A stretch of DNA of 64,000 bases, taken from positions 234,551 to 298,550 of the forward strand of contig UCJA01000009.1 of the NCBI GenBank assembly GCA_900472675.1, given 5' to 3'. The DNA comes from Hyphomicrobiales bacterium (lineage in GTDB: Bacteria; Pseudomonadota; Alphaproteobacteria; Rhizobiales; Rhizobiaceae). Under the pieces are notes generated by a model. That model made no database searches. It was not told the origin of the DNA and was given only the letters and a program-made list of their open reading frames with translations. Positions 26,978 to 36,528 of this stretch are shown piece after piece. Both the position numbers and the translations under genes were made by a program. The number at the start of each line of letters is the position of its first letter. The stretch's first letter is position 1.

Positions 26978-27589
26978 ATGAATTACCTCCAGGGACTGGC
27001 CCTCGCATTCGTCACCGCTGCCTTCGCTTTCAGCGCGGCCGCACCCTCCTTCGGCATGACCTCCGCCGGGATGCAGGTCATCGGGAGAGCCAACCCACCG
27101 ATTGGTCACTACGAGTTCTGCAAGACTTATGTCAGCGAGTGCGCCGCGACCTACAAGGACGCCGGTCCCCTGCCGCTGACCGAAGATGGCTGGCGCACGA
27201 TTCTCGACGTCAACTACACCGTCAACACCGCCATCACCCCGATGACCGACCAGGAAATCTACGGCGTCGAAGAGCGCTGGGCTTTCCCGCGCACGGTCGG
27301 CGATTGCGAGGACTTCGTTCTCCTGAAGCGCAAGATGTTGATGCAGAAAGGGATCTCACCCTCCGATCTGCTGATCACCGTCGTCCTGCAGCCGAACGGC
27401 GAAGGCCATGCGGTACTGACGGTTCGCACCGACCGTGGCGACTTCGTCCTCGATAACATGCGCAACAAGGTCATGCTCTGGACGGACACGGAATACACCT
27501 ACCTGAAGCGTCAGGCGACCGACGATCCGGCGCGCTGGGTCAAGCTGCAGGATGGCCGCACCATCGCCGTCGGCAGCGTCAGCCAGTAA
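26978..27589 (+). CDS. Transglutaminase-like cysteine peptidase (BTLCP, DUF920)
   Basis: Exported 203-residue protein. The signal sequence (LALAFVTAAFAFSAAAPSFG) is followed by a periplasmic domain with the catalytic triad of the bacterial transglutaminase-like cysteine proteinases: Cys in VGDCEDFVLLKR, His in GEGHAVLTVRT and Asp in GDFVLDNMR. Members include LapG, which cleaves surface adhesins, but no LapD-type c-di-GMP receptor or adhesin gene is adjacent. GGGGAGA precedes the ATG at 26978. A terminator follows. Confidence 0.9.
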   Translation: MNYLQGLALAFVTAAFAFSAAAPSFGMTSAGMQVIGRANPPIGHYEFCKTYVSECAATYKDAGPLPLTEDGWRTILDVNYTVNTAITPMTDQEIYGVEERWAFPRTVGDCEDFVLLKRKMLMQKGISPSDLLITVVLQPNGEGHAVLTVRTDRGDFVLDNMRNKVMLWTDTEYTYLKRQATDDPARWVKLQDGRTIAVGSVSQ

Positions 27590-27613
27590 TCCAGTCTTCA
27601 ATGCCAGTTCTTG

Positions 27614-27643
27614 ATCCTGCGCCCTCCGGGTGCAGGATTTTTT
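27614..27643 (+). terminator. Rho-independent terminator of the transglutaminase-like protease gene
   Basis: Hairpin ATCCTGCGCCC / GGGTGCAGGAT around a TCC loop, with one mismatch, then six T residues. It is 25 bp after the stop codon. Confidence 0.85.
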
Positions 27644-27785
27644 ATGTCGGCGCGATGTGACGCCACCGACACCTTCACCCAAAATTAACCATGTCGCGCC
27701 AACCTTGAAGCAAGCTGCGCGTCGGGCTCAGTCGCCGTACCAAACTTGCACAGCACGGAAGCCTCCCTAGAATCGGAACGCAGTC

Positions 27786-28568
27786 ATGTCCGGCGGCCCC
27801 TTGTCACCTTCCTTTGACGCAGCGGAGATGCCGCTGCTGTCGAACCGTATTCTCTACAGGGCCGTTGCCGCCATCCTCTTCCTGATCGTCCTGACCCTGG
27901 CCTTGAGCATAGGCGGGCGCTGGCTCGGGCAGCGGATCGCTCTCGGGGGCCACACCGACGATACCCAGGATGTTCGCATCGTTATCGGGCAGGACCGCCT
28001 GACGCTCCCGGCAAACACCATTCGCTTCCGTGAGCAGCGCCACGCAGGACCGGCGGAAAGGGTCGACCTCTATCTCGCTTGGCCCGAAATGCGCGGCTAC
28101 GGCAAGGATATCAAAACCCGCTTCGATGACGTCAACCACCCGGAATCGCTGATCTTCCTGCAGCTCTCGCAAAGCACAATGTCCCGCGACATGTCCGGCC
28201 GGCTCGAACCCATCTACGCGCGCCTGTTCGAGGGCGAGCCGCAGGCGGCAGAGTTCGGCTTGAGCCTTCATCACCTGCGCCGCGACAGCGGCTACGGGCG
28301 TGAAGTCGTTCTTACCGCGCCGCGCCCCGGCGCGGATCCCTATGTGGTGCGCTGCCTCCTGCCTGTTGCGGGCGAGCAGCCGACCAGTGGCGACTGCCAG
28401 CGGGACATCCGGGTCGGAGAGGACCTGACGGTGCTTTACCGCTTCTCGAGCCAGCTTTTGAGCGATTGGCAACATATTGATGCCGCAGTTCAATCATTTG
28501 TCGCCGGGCATCTGGGCGGCAGCGAACCGGCGCCCGCAGCAACGGCTAAATTGCCACCGCGGACGTAA
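27786..28568 (+). CDS. Hypothetical membrane-anchored protein
   Basis: A 260-residue protein that I cannot assign. A single N-terminal membrane helix (about residues 24-46, AVAAILFLIVLTLALSIGG) follows a 20-residue cytoplasmic tail. The rest is likely periplasmic, with RVDLYLAWPEMRGYG and RLEPIYARLFEGEP as the most protein-like conserved segments and a Pro/Ala-rich C-terminus. A weak ribosome-binding site precedes the ATG. The gene precedes the D,D-carboxypeptidase gene by about 100 bp and may share envelope functions with it; that is inferred from position. Confidence 0.7.
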   Translation: MSGGPLSPSFDAAEMPLLSNRILYRAVAAILFLIVLTLALSIGGRWLGQRIALGGHTDDTQDVRIVIGQDRLTLPANTIRFREQRHAGPAERVDLYLAWPEMRGYGKDIKTRFDDVNHPESLIFLQLSQSTMSRDMSGRLEPIYARLFEGEPQAAEFGLSLHHLRRDSGYGREVVLTAPRPGADPYVVRCLLPVAGEQPTSGDCQRDIRVGEDLTVLYRFSSQLLSDWQHIDAAVQSFVAGHLGGSEPAPAATAKLPPRT

Positions 28569-28672
28569 AGATCCGGTTCATCATAAACCTCTTGGTAACG
28601 CTGTTCCCCTAGATTGGTTTTCAACGGTCGTGACGGGGGTTCGTCCGGAAATAGTACAATAGTGATGCAAAG

Positions 28673-30190
28673 ATGAGTGCGGCAGTGTCGAAAAGCATGT
28701 TCTCCACGTCCTTCCCCAAGGGTGGCGTACCAGCTCCCGGGCAGTTTCTCGGATTTTTCCTAACCATTGCATTGGCATTGACTGTCTGTGTCGGGACGGC
28801 GAAGGCTGATCCGAAATCCGCAGGCATCGTCGTCGATGCGAAGACCGGAAAGGTACTCTATTCCGAGGATCCGGATGGCCTGCGCTATCCCGCGTCGCTG
28901 ACGAAGATGATGACGCTGTACCTCACCTTCGAGGCGCTTGAAGCAGGACGCATCAGCCTCGATTCGGCTGTTCCCGTCTCCGCGCATGCTGCATCCGAGC
29001 CGCCCTCCAAGCTCGGTGTCCGTCCAGGCGGCGCGATCACCGTCGACCAGGCCATCCGCGCCCTGGTAACCCGTTCTGCCAACGACATGGCAACGGCGCT
29101 CGGCGAATACGTCGGTGGCTCGGAAGATCGCTTTGCGCAGATGATGACCAGCAAGGCCCGTGCGCTCGGCATGACCCGTACCACCTATCGCAACGCCAAC
29201 GGCCTGCCCAATACGGCGCAGATGACGACGGCACGCGACCAGGCCCGTCTCGGCATGGCTCTTCGCCAGCACTTCCCGCAGTACTACGGCTACTTCTCCA
29301 TCCGCAGCTTCAACTTTGGCCGCCAGGTTATCGGCAACCACAACCGGCTGGTTGGCACGGTCAAGGGCGTCGACGGCATCAAGACCGGATACACCCGCGC
29401 CGCAGGCAGCAACCTTGCCACCTCCGCCCAGCTCGACGGCCGCTCCATCGTGGCTGTCGTGCTTGGAAGCCGCTCCAGCGCCGTCCGCGATGCTACCATG
29501 CGCAAGCTGGTCGGTCAGTATCTGCCGCAGGCCTCCCGCAGTGGCGATGGCGCTCTTGTCGCCCAGGCTCCCTGGCCACGTGCTTCCGTACCGGCTCCGT
29601 CTGCACCGCTTTCGCCGCAGCCACGCGTCATGGCAACCCAGTCGAACGCTCGCCAGCTTGCAGCCCTCGATCTGCCCAGCAACGGTCCGCTTCCGGGTGC
29701 CCGCTACGAGGAGCAGGCTGCGTCGACCGCTTCGGCCTACGCCGTCTCCACCGCCCGTAAGGACGCTGTTGCTGATGCTGTCAGCTCCGCACTGGTGACC
29801 GACACTGCCGTTCCTACGCCAGCACCGGAATACCTTCCGAAGCGCAAGGGCGAAGGGATCCGGGCCGATGTCGCAGGCGGCAACATCGACGAAGTCACCA
29901 CGGCTTCCACCAAGGGCACGTCAAAGCTCGCGGGCCCCGTCGCATCCGGCTGGGTCATTCAGATCGGCGTCTCTCCCAACGAGAAGATGGCCCTCGATCT
30001 CCTGCAGTCTGCGCAGGATAAAGGCGGAAAGGTATTGCGTTCCGCCAAACCATTCACGGTCGCGTTCAATAGCAACGGCGGCCAGGTCTATCGTGCCCGC
30101 TTCGGTGGCTTCGACGACCAGAAATCTGCAACGGAGGCCTGCAGCGTCCTCAAGAAGAAGGGCGTCGGCTGCTGGGCCGCCATGCAGTAG
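28673..30190 (+). CDS. D-alanyl-D-alanine carboxypeptidase with SPOR domain
   Basis: Penicillin-binding protein of the PBP5/6 type that trims peptidoglycan pentapeptides in the periplasm. Three active-site motifs are present: SxxK in PASLTKMMTLY near residue 80, SxN in TRSANDMATAL near 140, and KTG in VDGIKTGYTRAAG near 238. An Ala/Pro-rich linker (about 290-420) leads to a C-terminal SPOR domain (SGWVIQIGVSPNEKMALDLL and VYRARFGGFDDQKSATEAC), which binds denuded septal glycan. Total 505 residues. The N-terminus has an export signal near residues 25-45. No good ribosome-binding site precedes the ATG. Confidence 0.94.
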   Translation: MSAAVSKSMFSTSFPKGGVPAPGQFLGFFLTIALALTVCVGTAKADPKSAGIVVDAKTGKVLYSEDPDGLRYPASLTKMMTLYLTFEALEAGRISLDSAVPVSAHAASEPPSKLGVRPGGAITVDQAIRALVTRSANDMATALGEYVGGSEDRFAQMMTSKARALGMTRTTYRNANGLPNTAQMTTARDQARLGMALRQHFPQYYGYFSIRSFNFGRQVIGNHNRLVGTVKGVDGIKTGYTRAAGSNLATSAQLDGRSIVAVVLGSRSSAVRDATMRKLVGQYLPQASRSGDGALVAQAPWPRASVPAPSAPLSPQPRVMATQSNARQLAALDLPSNGPLPGARYEEQAASTASAYAVSTARKDAVADAVSSALVTDTAVPTPAPEYLPKRKGEGIRADVAGGNIDEVTTASTKGTSKLAGPVASGWVIQIGVSPNEKMALDLLQSAQDKGGKVLRSAKPFTVAFNSNGGQVYRARFGGFDDQKSATEACSVLKKKGVGCWAAMQ

Positions 30191-30320
30191 GACGAAATGT
30201 CCGCCCGCAGCACAGGTCGTCCTGCGGTACCGGATGAGTGAGTATCAATAGACATACATGTCGCGCCTGTGTATGAGGCGCGGCGAAATCCTCGACTGTA
30301 GTGCGTAAACGGGGTTTCCA

Positions 30321-30590
30321 ATGGCAATGAATGAAAACAGCGTGGAGGCGAGCTTGCTGTCGCCTTCCAGAGGCAGGGCAAGGGGCGTCACGCTCAACCC
30401 GCTTCACGAAGCAGCCCTGCGGCTTGCCGGTCTCGGCATCAGCCGCTCGAAGGGGAAGACCAAGGATCTGGTGGCAATGCTTCTCAGCCACGGCGCGCGC
30501 GCCTGGCGGCATTCGCAGCCGGATGCGCAGATCCACCTCCACCTGTCCAAGCGCAGCGGCCGAGCACCGGTGCGCATGAGGCTCCGGTAA
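30321..30590 (+). CDS. Small basic hypothetical protein
   Basis: An 89-residue, arginine-rich protein with a segment LNPLHEAALRLAGLGISRSK that looks like an amphipathic helix. It is weakly supported: GGGGTTTCC before the ATG is a poor ribosome-binding site, and no family is recognised. Codon use resembles coding sequence, and no gene overlaps it on the other strand. Low-to-moderate confidence that it is expressed. Confidence 0.45.
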   Translation: MAMNENSVEASLLSPSRGRARGVTLNPLHEAALRLAGLGISRSKGKTKDLVAMLLSHGARAWRHSQPDAQIHLHLSKRSGRAPVRMRLR

Positions 30591-30593
30591 AAC

Positions 30594-31031
30594 CTACAAA
30601 AGGCCGAGTGCGGCGAGTTCTCGCCGCAACTCTTCCGGCATCTGGCCCATGCCATCGCCCAGGCTGCCGAGATCCTGCGGGACCTCCTCGGGCTTCAGAT
30701 AGCGCCACCCCTGGAATGGCCGCCGCGGTTGCGGCACGGTTTCGATCACCTCGGGCCCGAGCAGAAGCTCGCAGCGCTGGATGCCGTCACCGCCGGTAAA
30801 CGTCTTGATGTCGAGCATCTTCTGGCGCGCCATCACCTGCCCCTTGATCACCCAGTAGAGCGATCCCTCGCCGACAATCTCGTCGGCGCGCTTAGGCACC
30901 ATGCGGGTGACGTGGCTGCTGTGTGGCTCGAGCCCGGCAGCCATGGCCACGAGCGAGCGTTCCGAAACCCAGCCGCGCAGATCCTCGAGCGATTCGGCAC
31001 CGACGCAGAGCTTGATGAGATGAAGAGCCAT
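30594..31031 (-). CDS. DUF1489 family protein
   Basis: A 145-residue protein that matches the DUF1489 style: MALHLIKLCVGAESLEDL at the N-terminus, then MVPKRADEIVGEGSLYWVIKG, and a C-terminal PRRPFQGWRYLKPEEVPQD. The family is small, alphaproteobacterial and of unknown function; no catalytic residues are obvious. It is the reverse-strand neighbour of the sdaA gene, 82 bp away and in the same direction. Confidence 0.82.
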   Translation of the reverse strand: MALHLIKLCVGAESLEDLRGWVSERSLVAMAAGLEPHSSHVTRMVPKRADEIVGEGSLYWVIKGQVMARQKMLDIKTFTGGDGIQRCELLLGPEVIETVPQPRRPFQGWRYLKPEEVPQDLGSLGDGMGQMPEELRRELAALGLL

Positions 31032-31113
31032 GGCTTTGTCTTCAAGACCTCTCGGGCCTGCAGGTCAAGCCCCGGTCCGTCTCAACGGCACCTGTCCACA
31101 GCGTGGAACACCT

Positions 31114-32514
31114 TCAGCATTCCACGACATTGACGGCAAGGCCGCCCGTCGAGGTTTCCTTGTACTTCTCGCTCATGTCGTTGCCCGTCTGGCGCATTGT
31201 CTCGATGCAGGCGTCGAGCGGCACGAAATGCGTTCCGTCACCCTTGAGCGCCAGGGAGGCCGCGGTCACGGCCTTGACCGCTCCGAGCGCATTGCGTTCG
31301 ATACAGGGTACCTGCACCAGGCCGGCAACCGGGTCGCAGGTCATCCCAAGATGATGCTCCAGCGCAATCTCGGCCGCGTTCTCGATCTGCTCGGGGGATC
31401 CGCCCATGACCGCGGCAAGCCCTGCGGCAGCCATGGCAGCCGCAGACCCGACTTCTCCCTGGCAGCCCACTTCGGCACCGGAAATCGAGGCATTGTGCTT
31501 GATGATGCCGCCGACGGCCGCTGCCGTCAGAAGGAAGTTGTGCACGTCCTCCCGGCTCGCATCCTCGTGGAAGTGCAGGTAGTAGCGGATCGTGGCGGGG
31601 ATGACCCCGGCAGCGCCATTGGTCGGCGCCGTCACGACTCGGCCCCCGCCGGCATTCTCCTCGTTGACGGCCATGGCGTAGACGCTCAGCCAGTCGTTTG
31701 CAAGAAGCGGGTTCAGCCTGTTGCTGCGCCACTCCTCATTGAGCTTGTCATGGATGGCCCGCGCCCGCCGACGAACCTTCAGCCCGCCGGGCATGATGCC
31801 GTCCACCTTAAGCCCACGATCGATGCAACTGGTCATGGCATTCCAGATCCCGTCGAGACCCTCGTCCAGCTCAGCCGTGCTCATCTTGGTTTCTTCGTTC
31901 GCGCGCTTCATCTGCGCGATCGTGAGGCCTGAGCCGCGGGACATCTCGAGCATGGCCTTGGCGGTCGAAAAGGGAAATGGCACCCGGGCATCGGATGACG
32001 CGGTCTTAGCGCTCCGCATCGCCTCGAGTTCGGTATCGGTCACCACGAAGCCGCCGCCGATCGAGTAGTAGATCCGCTTGACGAGCAAGCGGCCGTCGCG
32101 GTCCAGTGCCGAGAAACTCATGCCGTTGGCATGCCCCGGGAGCGGCTGCTTCTTGTCGAAGATAAGGTCGGTTTTCGGCTGGAACTGATAGGCGGGATGT
32201 CCCGGCGGCGTGACTTGCCCGGCCCGCTCGACGGTCTCGATGATCGCATCCATCCGGTCCGGATCGACGCTTTGCGGCACCTCGCCCATCAGCCCGAGGA
32301 TGACCGCCCTGCCCGTCCCGTGGCCGATCCCGGTAAAGGCGAGCGAACCATGCAGGCTGACCCGAAGGGCCGCCACATGGGCGCCGGTTGGACGCGGCCA
32401 CTCGTTGGACAGAAGAAGCGCCAGGAACCGGTTGGCGGCCGACATGGGACCCATGGTGTGGGAACTCGAAGGGCCGATGCCGATCTTGAAGACGTCGAAA
32501 ACGGATAGAAACAT
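31114..32514 (-). CDS. sdaA: L-serine ammonia-lyase
   Basis: Deaminates L-serine to pyruvate and ammonia using a [4Fe-4S] cluster. The 466-residue single chain contains the N-terminal beta domain ([20 protein letters not shown]) and the catalytic alpha domain with three cysteines in [25 protein letters not shown] and [18 protein letters not shown], which provide the cluster ligands. ATG at 32514 gives the standard start; a GTG three codons upstream is an alternative. Serine use here connects to the glycine cleavage genes at 49-54 kb through serine/glycine interconversion. Confidence 0.95.
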   Translation of the reverse strand: MFLSVFDVFKIGIGPSSSHTMGPMSAANRFLALLLSNEWPRPTGAHVAALRVSLHGSLAFTGIGHGTGRAVILGLMGEVPQSVDPDRMDAIIETVERAGQVTPPGHPAYQFQPKTDLIFDKKQPLPGHANGMSFSALDRDGRLLVKRIYYSIGGGFVVTDTELEAMRSAKTASSDARVPFPFSTAKAMLEMSRGSGLTIAQMKRANEETKMSTAELDEGLDGIWNAMTSCIDRGLKVDGIMPGGLKVRRRARAIHDKLNEEWRSNRLNPLLANDWLSVYAMAVNEENAGGGRVVTAPTNGAAGVIPATIRYYLHFHEDASREDVHNFLLTAAAVGGIIKHNASISGAEVGCQGEVGSAAAMAAAGLAAVMGGSPEQIENAAEIALEHHLGMTCDPVAGLVQVPCIERNALGAVKAVTAASLALKGDGTHFVPLDACIETMRQTGNDMSEKYKETSTGGLAVNVVEC

Positions 32515-32722
32515 CAATTCCACGCAGCGCTGTTGTGATCGGCAAGCCTATGTCAGGCGGTGGGCATAATCGAGCAGCAGCCCGACATCCTGTTTCATCC
32601 CCGCGACATCACCACCAGATAGAGGGGAAAGGCGAGCTTTACCAGAGCGGACGACTTGCCGGAACAGCGGAAACCGATCATGAGGGAATGGACGCCAACG
32701 GTTTCCGAATCCGGGAAGACCC

Positions 32723-33421
32723 ATGACGACCGCTGATTACGTTGCTCTCGCGCTGTTTGCCCTCCTCTGGAGCGGCTATTCCTGGCTGACCGCCGGCAGC
32801 GGTGGCCGTTTCCTCCCGCGTCTCAGCCTCAACCGTGCCATGGCCGAACGGCGTAGGCGCTGGATCTACAATTCGCTCCGACGCGACCTCAAGATGATCG
32901 ACACGCAGATCATGGCCGGTCTCCAGAACGGTACCGCCTTTTTCGCTTCCACCTCCATCTTCGCCATCGGCGGCTGCTTTGCACTGCTCGGTGCAACGGA
33001 GAAGGTCGAGGCCATCTTCACCAATCTTCCCTATGTGGTCTATGGCGGGCGCACCGCCTTTGAGTTGAAGGTCGCCGGCCTCACCTTCCTGTTCGGCTAT
33101 GCCTTCTTCAAGTTCGGCTGGTCCTACCGCCTGTTCAACTACTGCACCATTCTCTTCGGCGGCTTGCCAATGACAATGGATGCCGAGGCGGACCGGGCCG
33201 CAGCCGAGCGCGCGGCCGACCAGGTCATCCGGATGAACACCATCGCGGCTGCCAATTTCAACGCCGGCCTGCGTGCCATCTTCCTGTCGATCGGCTATCT
33301 TGGCTGGTTCGCAGGCCCCTACATGTTCATGGCCATGACCCTGATCGTCATCGTTGTCCTGACCCGCCGTCAGTATTTCTCCGAGGCGCGGCTGGCGATC
33401 ATGGATCGCGACATCGAGTAA
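32723..33421 (+). CDS. DUF599 family membrane protein
   Basis: Integral membrane protein of 232 residues with four likely helices (near 6-24, 75-95, 115-135 and 195-220). The segments RRRWIYNSLRRDLKMIDTQI and GLQNGTAFFASTSIFAIGG are typical of DUF599. Its function is unknown. The start codon lies 200 bp from the sdaA start, so the two are divergent. A DUF1624-type gene follows after 15 bp and is probably cotranscribed. Confidence 0.85.
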   Translation: MTTADYVALALFALLWSGYSWLTAGSGGRFLPRLSLNRAMAERRRRWIYNSLRRDLKMIDTQIMAGLQNGTAFFASTSIFAIGGCFALLGATEKVEAIFTNLPYVVYGGRTAFELKVAGLTFLFGYAFFKFGWSYRLFNYCTILFGGLPMTMDAEADRAAAERAADQVIRMNTIAAANFNAGLRAIFLSIGYLGWFAGPYMFMAMTLIVIVVLTRRQYFSEARLAIMDRDIE

Positions 33422-33436
33422 GCTGAAAGACCCTTC

Positions 33437-34429
33437 GTGACCCCTGCCGAAACCATCCCGCCCTCTCAGAAGCTCCCGCGCATTCCTCTGATCGATACAC
33501 TGCGTGGCGTCGCCCTGATCGCCATGGCAACCTATCATTTCACCTGGGATCTTGAGTTCTTCGGCTATGTCGACCCCGGCACGGCGACCCAGGGCTTCTT
33601 CCGCATCTACGCCCGCTCCATCGCCAGCACCTTCCTTTTCCTCGCCGGCGTCGGCCTGGTGCTTGCCCACACGCCGCAGATCCGCTGGCAGTCCTTCTGG
33701 AAGCGTTTTGCCATGGTCGCCGGCGCGGCTCTGGCGATCAGCATTGCCACCTTCATCGCCTTCCCGACCGAATGGATCTATTTCGGCATCCTGCACAATA
33801 TTGCCGTGTCCAGTCTGATCGGCCTGGCTTTCCTGCGGTTGCCGCTCGGCGTCACCGCCTTGGCGGCGCTTCTGATCGTGGCGGCCATGGTGGCCGATTA
33901 CAGTCTGGCGCCCGGCAGCCTCGATCATCCGATGTTCGACACCCGCCTGCTCAGCTGGCTCGGCTTTGCCGACACGCCGCCGCGGTCGAACGATTACGTC
34001 CCGCTGTTTCCCTGGCTGGCAGCGCTCCTGGCCGGCATCGCCTTCACCCAGCTCGCCATGCGCCGGGGTTGGCTAGAAAAACTTGCTGCCCTGCAGACCA
34101 ACCCCAACCTTATTTCGAAGGCCGGGCGCCACAGCCTCGCCGTCTACCTTCTGCACCAGCCTATCCTGATCGGTCTTGTCTATCTGTTTTCGCTGGTCCA
34201 CCCGGCCCCCCCGCCGGATCCGCGCCAGGGCTATGTGAGAAGCTGCCAGATGAGCTGCGAGAATACCGGCGGCGAGGAAGCCATCTGCCAGCGCTTCTGT
34301 GGCTGCACCGCCGACAGGCTGATTGCCGGACAGCTCATGACGCCGATGCAGACCGGCGCGATCCCGCCGCAGGACGATCGGATCCAGGCGATTGCGGAAG
34401 AATGTTCGATGGGTGCGCAACTGCCCTGA
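33437..34429 (+). CDS. DUF1624 / heparan-alpha-glucosaminide N-acetyltransferase-like membrane protein with cysteine-rich tail
   Basis: A 330-residue inner-membrane protein. The N-terminal region IPLIDTLRGVALIAMATYHFTWDLEF is the signature of the HGSNAT catalytic-like domain (DUF1624), which in relatives transfers acetyl groups across a membrane; the substrate is unknown. Seven or eight helices follow up to about residue 260. The last 60 residues are unusual: a twin CX3C motif (cysteines at 270, 274, 284, 288, plus 290 and 323). A GTG start at 33437 is used. DUF599 lies 15 bp upstream. Confidence 0.82.
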   Translation: MTPAETIPPSQKLPRIPLIDTLRGVALIAMATYHFTWDLEFFGYVDPGTATQGFFRIYARSIASTFLFLAGVGLVLAHTPQIRWQSFWKRFAMVAGAALAISIATFIAFPTEWIYFGILHNIAVSSLIGLAFLRLPLGVTALAALLIVAAMVADYSLAPGSLDHPMFDTRLLSWLGFADTPPRSNDYVPLFPWLAALLAGIAFTQLAMRRGWLEKLAALQTNPNLISKAGRHSLAVYLLHQPILIGLVYLFSLVHPAPPPDPRQGYVRSCQMSCENTGGEEAICQRFCGCTADRLIAGQLMTPMQTGAIPPQDDRIQAIAEECSMGAQLP

Positions 34430-34451
34430 GGCAGCGGCATCGGACTTGATG

Positions 34452-34838
34452 TCAGGTGCCGACGCCGATTTCAGCCAGCCGCGTCAGGCAGGCCTCTTCG
34501 GCATGGTTGAGCTCCTGAAGGGTCTCGTCGATGTCCTTGCGCTTCTGGCGAAGCTCGTCGCGCTTTTCGTCGATCCGCTTCATCATCAGCTTCAGCTGCC
34601 CGATCTCGCCCGGCGGCTCCTTGTAGACATTGATGACTTCGCGGATCTCGGCAATCGTGAAGCCGATGCGACGCCCGCGCAGGATCTCCTGGAGCAGCCG
34701 GCGATCCGCAGAACGGAACAGCCGGGTCCGGCCGCGGCGCTCGGGATGGATCAGTCCCTCATCTTCATAGAACCGGAGAGTTCGGGTCGAGACCCCGAAC
34801 TCACGCGTCAGTTCCGTTATGCTATAATATCTGTCCAC
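34452..34838 (-). CDS. MerR family transcriptional regulator
   Basis: DNA-binding regulator of 128 residues. The N-terminal winged helix YYSITELTREFGVSTRTLRF followed by YEDEGLIHPERRGRTRLF is a classic MerR domain, and a long C-terminal coiled coil (about 85-120, KLMMKRIDEKRDELRQKRKD) provides dimerisation. No cysteines suitable for metal sensing are seen in the usual places. The GTG at 34838 has AGGGA about 7 nt upstream and gives the usual short N-terminus; ATG at 34865 is an alternative. No clear target gene is adjacent. Confidence 0.87.
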   Translation of the reverse strand: MDRYYSITELTREFGVSTRTLRFYEDEGLIHPERRGRTRLFRSADRRLLQEILRGRRIGFTIAEIREVINVYKEPPGEIGQLKLMMKRIDEKRDELRQKRKDIDETLQELNHAEEACLTRLAEIGVGT

Positions 34839-34902
34839 CAGCGATCCCTGTCGTATCCGCCACAACCTAATTGACTTTTACGTACCAGTCAATTTTTCGG
34901 GA

Positions 34903-36321
34903 TCAGCGAACGCCGAACCACCAGGTGGCGAGACCGAGAAAGGAAAAGAAGCCGGTCACATCGGTAACGGCCGTCACAAAAACCGTGGACGCCACGGCCG
35001 GGTCGGCTCCCACCTTGTCGAGCAGCAGCGGTATCATGATGCCGGCAATGGCCGCGGCGATCATGTTGATCAGCATGGCGGTGGCGATGATCCCGCCGAG
35101 GTTGACGTTGTCGAACCACAGCCCTGCCACTACCCCGATCAGGATGCCGAACAAAACCCCGTTCAGCAGTCCAACACCCGCCTCGCGGCGGATGATGCGC
35201 CAGGAATTGTGAATGCCGATGTTGCGGGTCGCCAGCGCGCGCACAGTCACCGTCATGGTCTGGGAGGCGGCATTGCCGCCCATGCCCGCCACGATCGGCA
35301 TCAGTACGGCGAGTGCGACGATCTGTTCGATTGTCGCATCGAACAAGCCGATCACGGAGGCTGCGAGGAATGCGGTCAGCAGGTTGACCATCAGCCACGG
35401 CACGCGCGACCGGGAGGTGTTGACGAGACTGTCCGACAGTTCTTCGTCGCCCACGCCACCCAGGCGCATGATGTCTTCTTCCGCTTCCTCCTGGATCACG
35501 TCGACCACGTCGTCGATGGTCAGCACACCGACCAAGCGGCCGTTCTCGTCCACCACCGCAGCCGACAGAAGGTCGTACTGTTCGAAGAGCTGCGCCGCCT
35601 CCTCCTGGTCCATAGAGGCCGGAACCGGATGGCTGGTCTCGCGCATGATGGTTTCGACCTTCACCTGGCGCTTGCTGCGCAGGATCTGGTCGAGATCGAC
35701 GACGCCGAGCAGCTTGAAGGTGGGGTCGATCACGAAGAGCTGCGTGAAGTGCTCCGGCAGGTCGTCGTGGTCGCGCAGGTAGTCGATGGTCTGCCCGACC
35801 GTCCAGAACGGCGGCGCGGCCACGAACTCTGTCTGCATGCGGCGACCGGCCGAGCTTTCCGGATAATCGAGCGCGCGCCGCAGCCGGACACGTTCGGTAA
35901 ACGGGAGCTGCGCCAGGATCTCGTCCCGGTCTTCCTTGTCGAGATCCTCGAGAATGTAGACGGCATCGTCCGAATCGAGCTCCCCGATCGCTGCGGCGAT
36001 CTGTGAATTCGACATCTGGTCGATGATCTCAAGGCGGATGGCCTCGTCCACCTCCGTCAGCGCGGTGAGGTCGAAGTCCTTGCCGAGAAGCCGCACCATC
36101 GCCATGCGCTGGTCGGGCTGGATTGCCTCGAGCAGGTCACCCAGTTCGGATTCATGCAGCCGGACCACATGCTGGCGGAGAAACTCCACGTCCCGATTGG
36201 CGATCGCAGTGGTAACCTGGGTGAGGAAGTACCCCCGGATCGCGCCATCGTCCGTGTAGATATGGGCTGGCGCTTCGTCGTTTATCGTGCGGGGGCGCTG
36301 GTCTTCGCCGATATCGCTCAT
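34903..36321 (-). CDS. mgtE: Magnesium transporter MgtE
   Basis: Mg2+ channel/transporter of 472 residues. The order is an N-terminal superhelical domain (DLTALTEVDEAIRLEIIDQM), two CBS domains near 140-265 (DLPEHFTQLFVIDPTFKLLG, ETSHPVPASMDQEEAAQLFE), and five membrane helices from about 290, including the conserved PWLMVNLLTAFLAASVIG and PIVAGMGGNAASQTMTV. Family members close when cytoplasmic Mg2+ binds the N/CBS domains. Its ATG has GAGGGCC upstream. It is 65 bp upstream of the MerR gene on the same strand. Confidence 0.95.
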   Translation of the reverse strand: MSDIGEDQRPRTINDEAPAHIYTDDGAIRGYFLTQVTTAIANRDVEFLRQHVVRLHESELGDLLEAIQPDQRMAMVRLLGKDFDLTALTEVDEAIRLEIIDQMSNSQIAAAIGELDSDDAVYILEDLDKEDRDEILAQLPFTERVRLRRALDYPESSAGRRMQTEFVAAPPFWTVGQTIDYLRDHDDLPEHFTQLFVIDPTFKLLGVVDLDQILRSKRQVKVETIMRETSHPVPASMDQEEAAQLFEQYDLLSAAVVDENGRLVGVLTIDDVVDVIQEEAEEDIMRLGGVGDEELSDSLVNTSRSRVPWLMVNLLTAFLAASVIGLFDATIEQIVALAVLMPIVAGMGGNAASQTMTVTVRALATRNIGIHNSWRIIRREAGVGLLNGVLFGILIGVVAGLWFDNVNLGGIIATAMLINMIAAAIAGIMIPLLLDKVGADPAVASTVFVTAVTDVTGFFSFLGLATWWFGVR

Positions 36322-36528
36322 AAGGCCCTCGCTGATCGCATCCGACTGTCAGAGAATGGCGGTAAAAGTGATCGTCAACAACCAGATAGCAGACCGTGAC
36401 GCAGACATTATGCCGCTGTGCCGGTGCTAGAGCAAATGTCCGCTCCGGTCCAGTCCGGGCATGGCCTGCAGGCTCCGCAGAAGCAAACCCGTGGCGGGAG
36501 ATGGCATTTGTGATACAGGCTGCATCCC

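Noticed and set aside
26978..27589. LapG-type control of an adhesin by the transglutaminase-like protease
   Set aside because: The protease family fits, but no LapD-type receptor or LapA-like adhesin is in the window, and the RTX protein 27 kb away lacks an adhesin retention domain.
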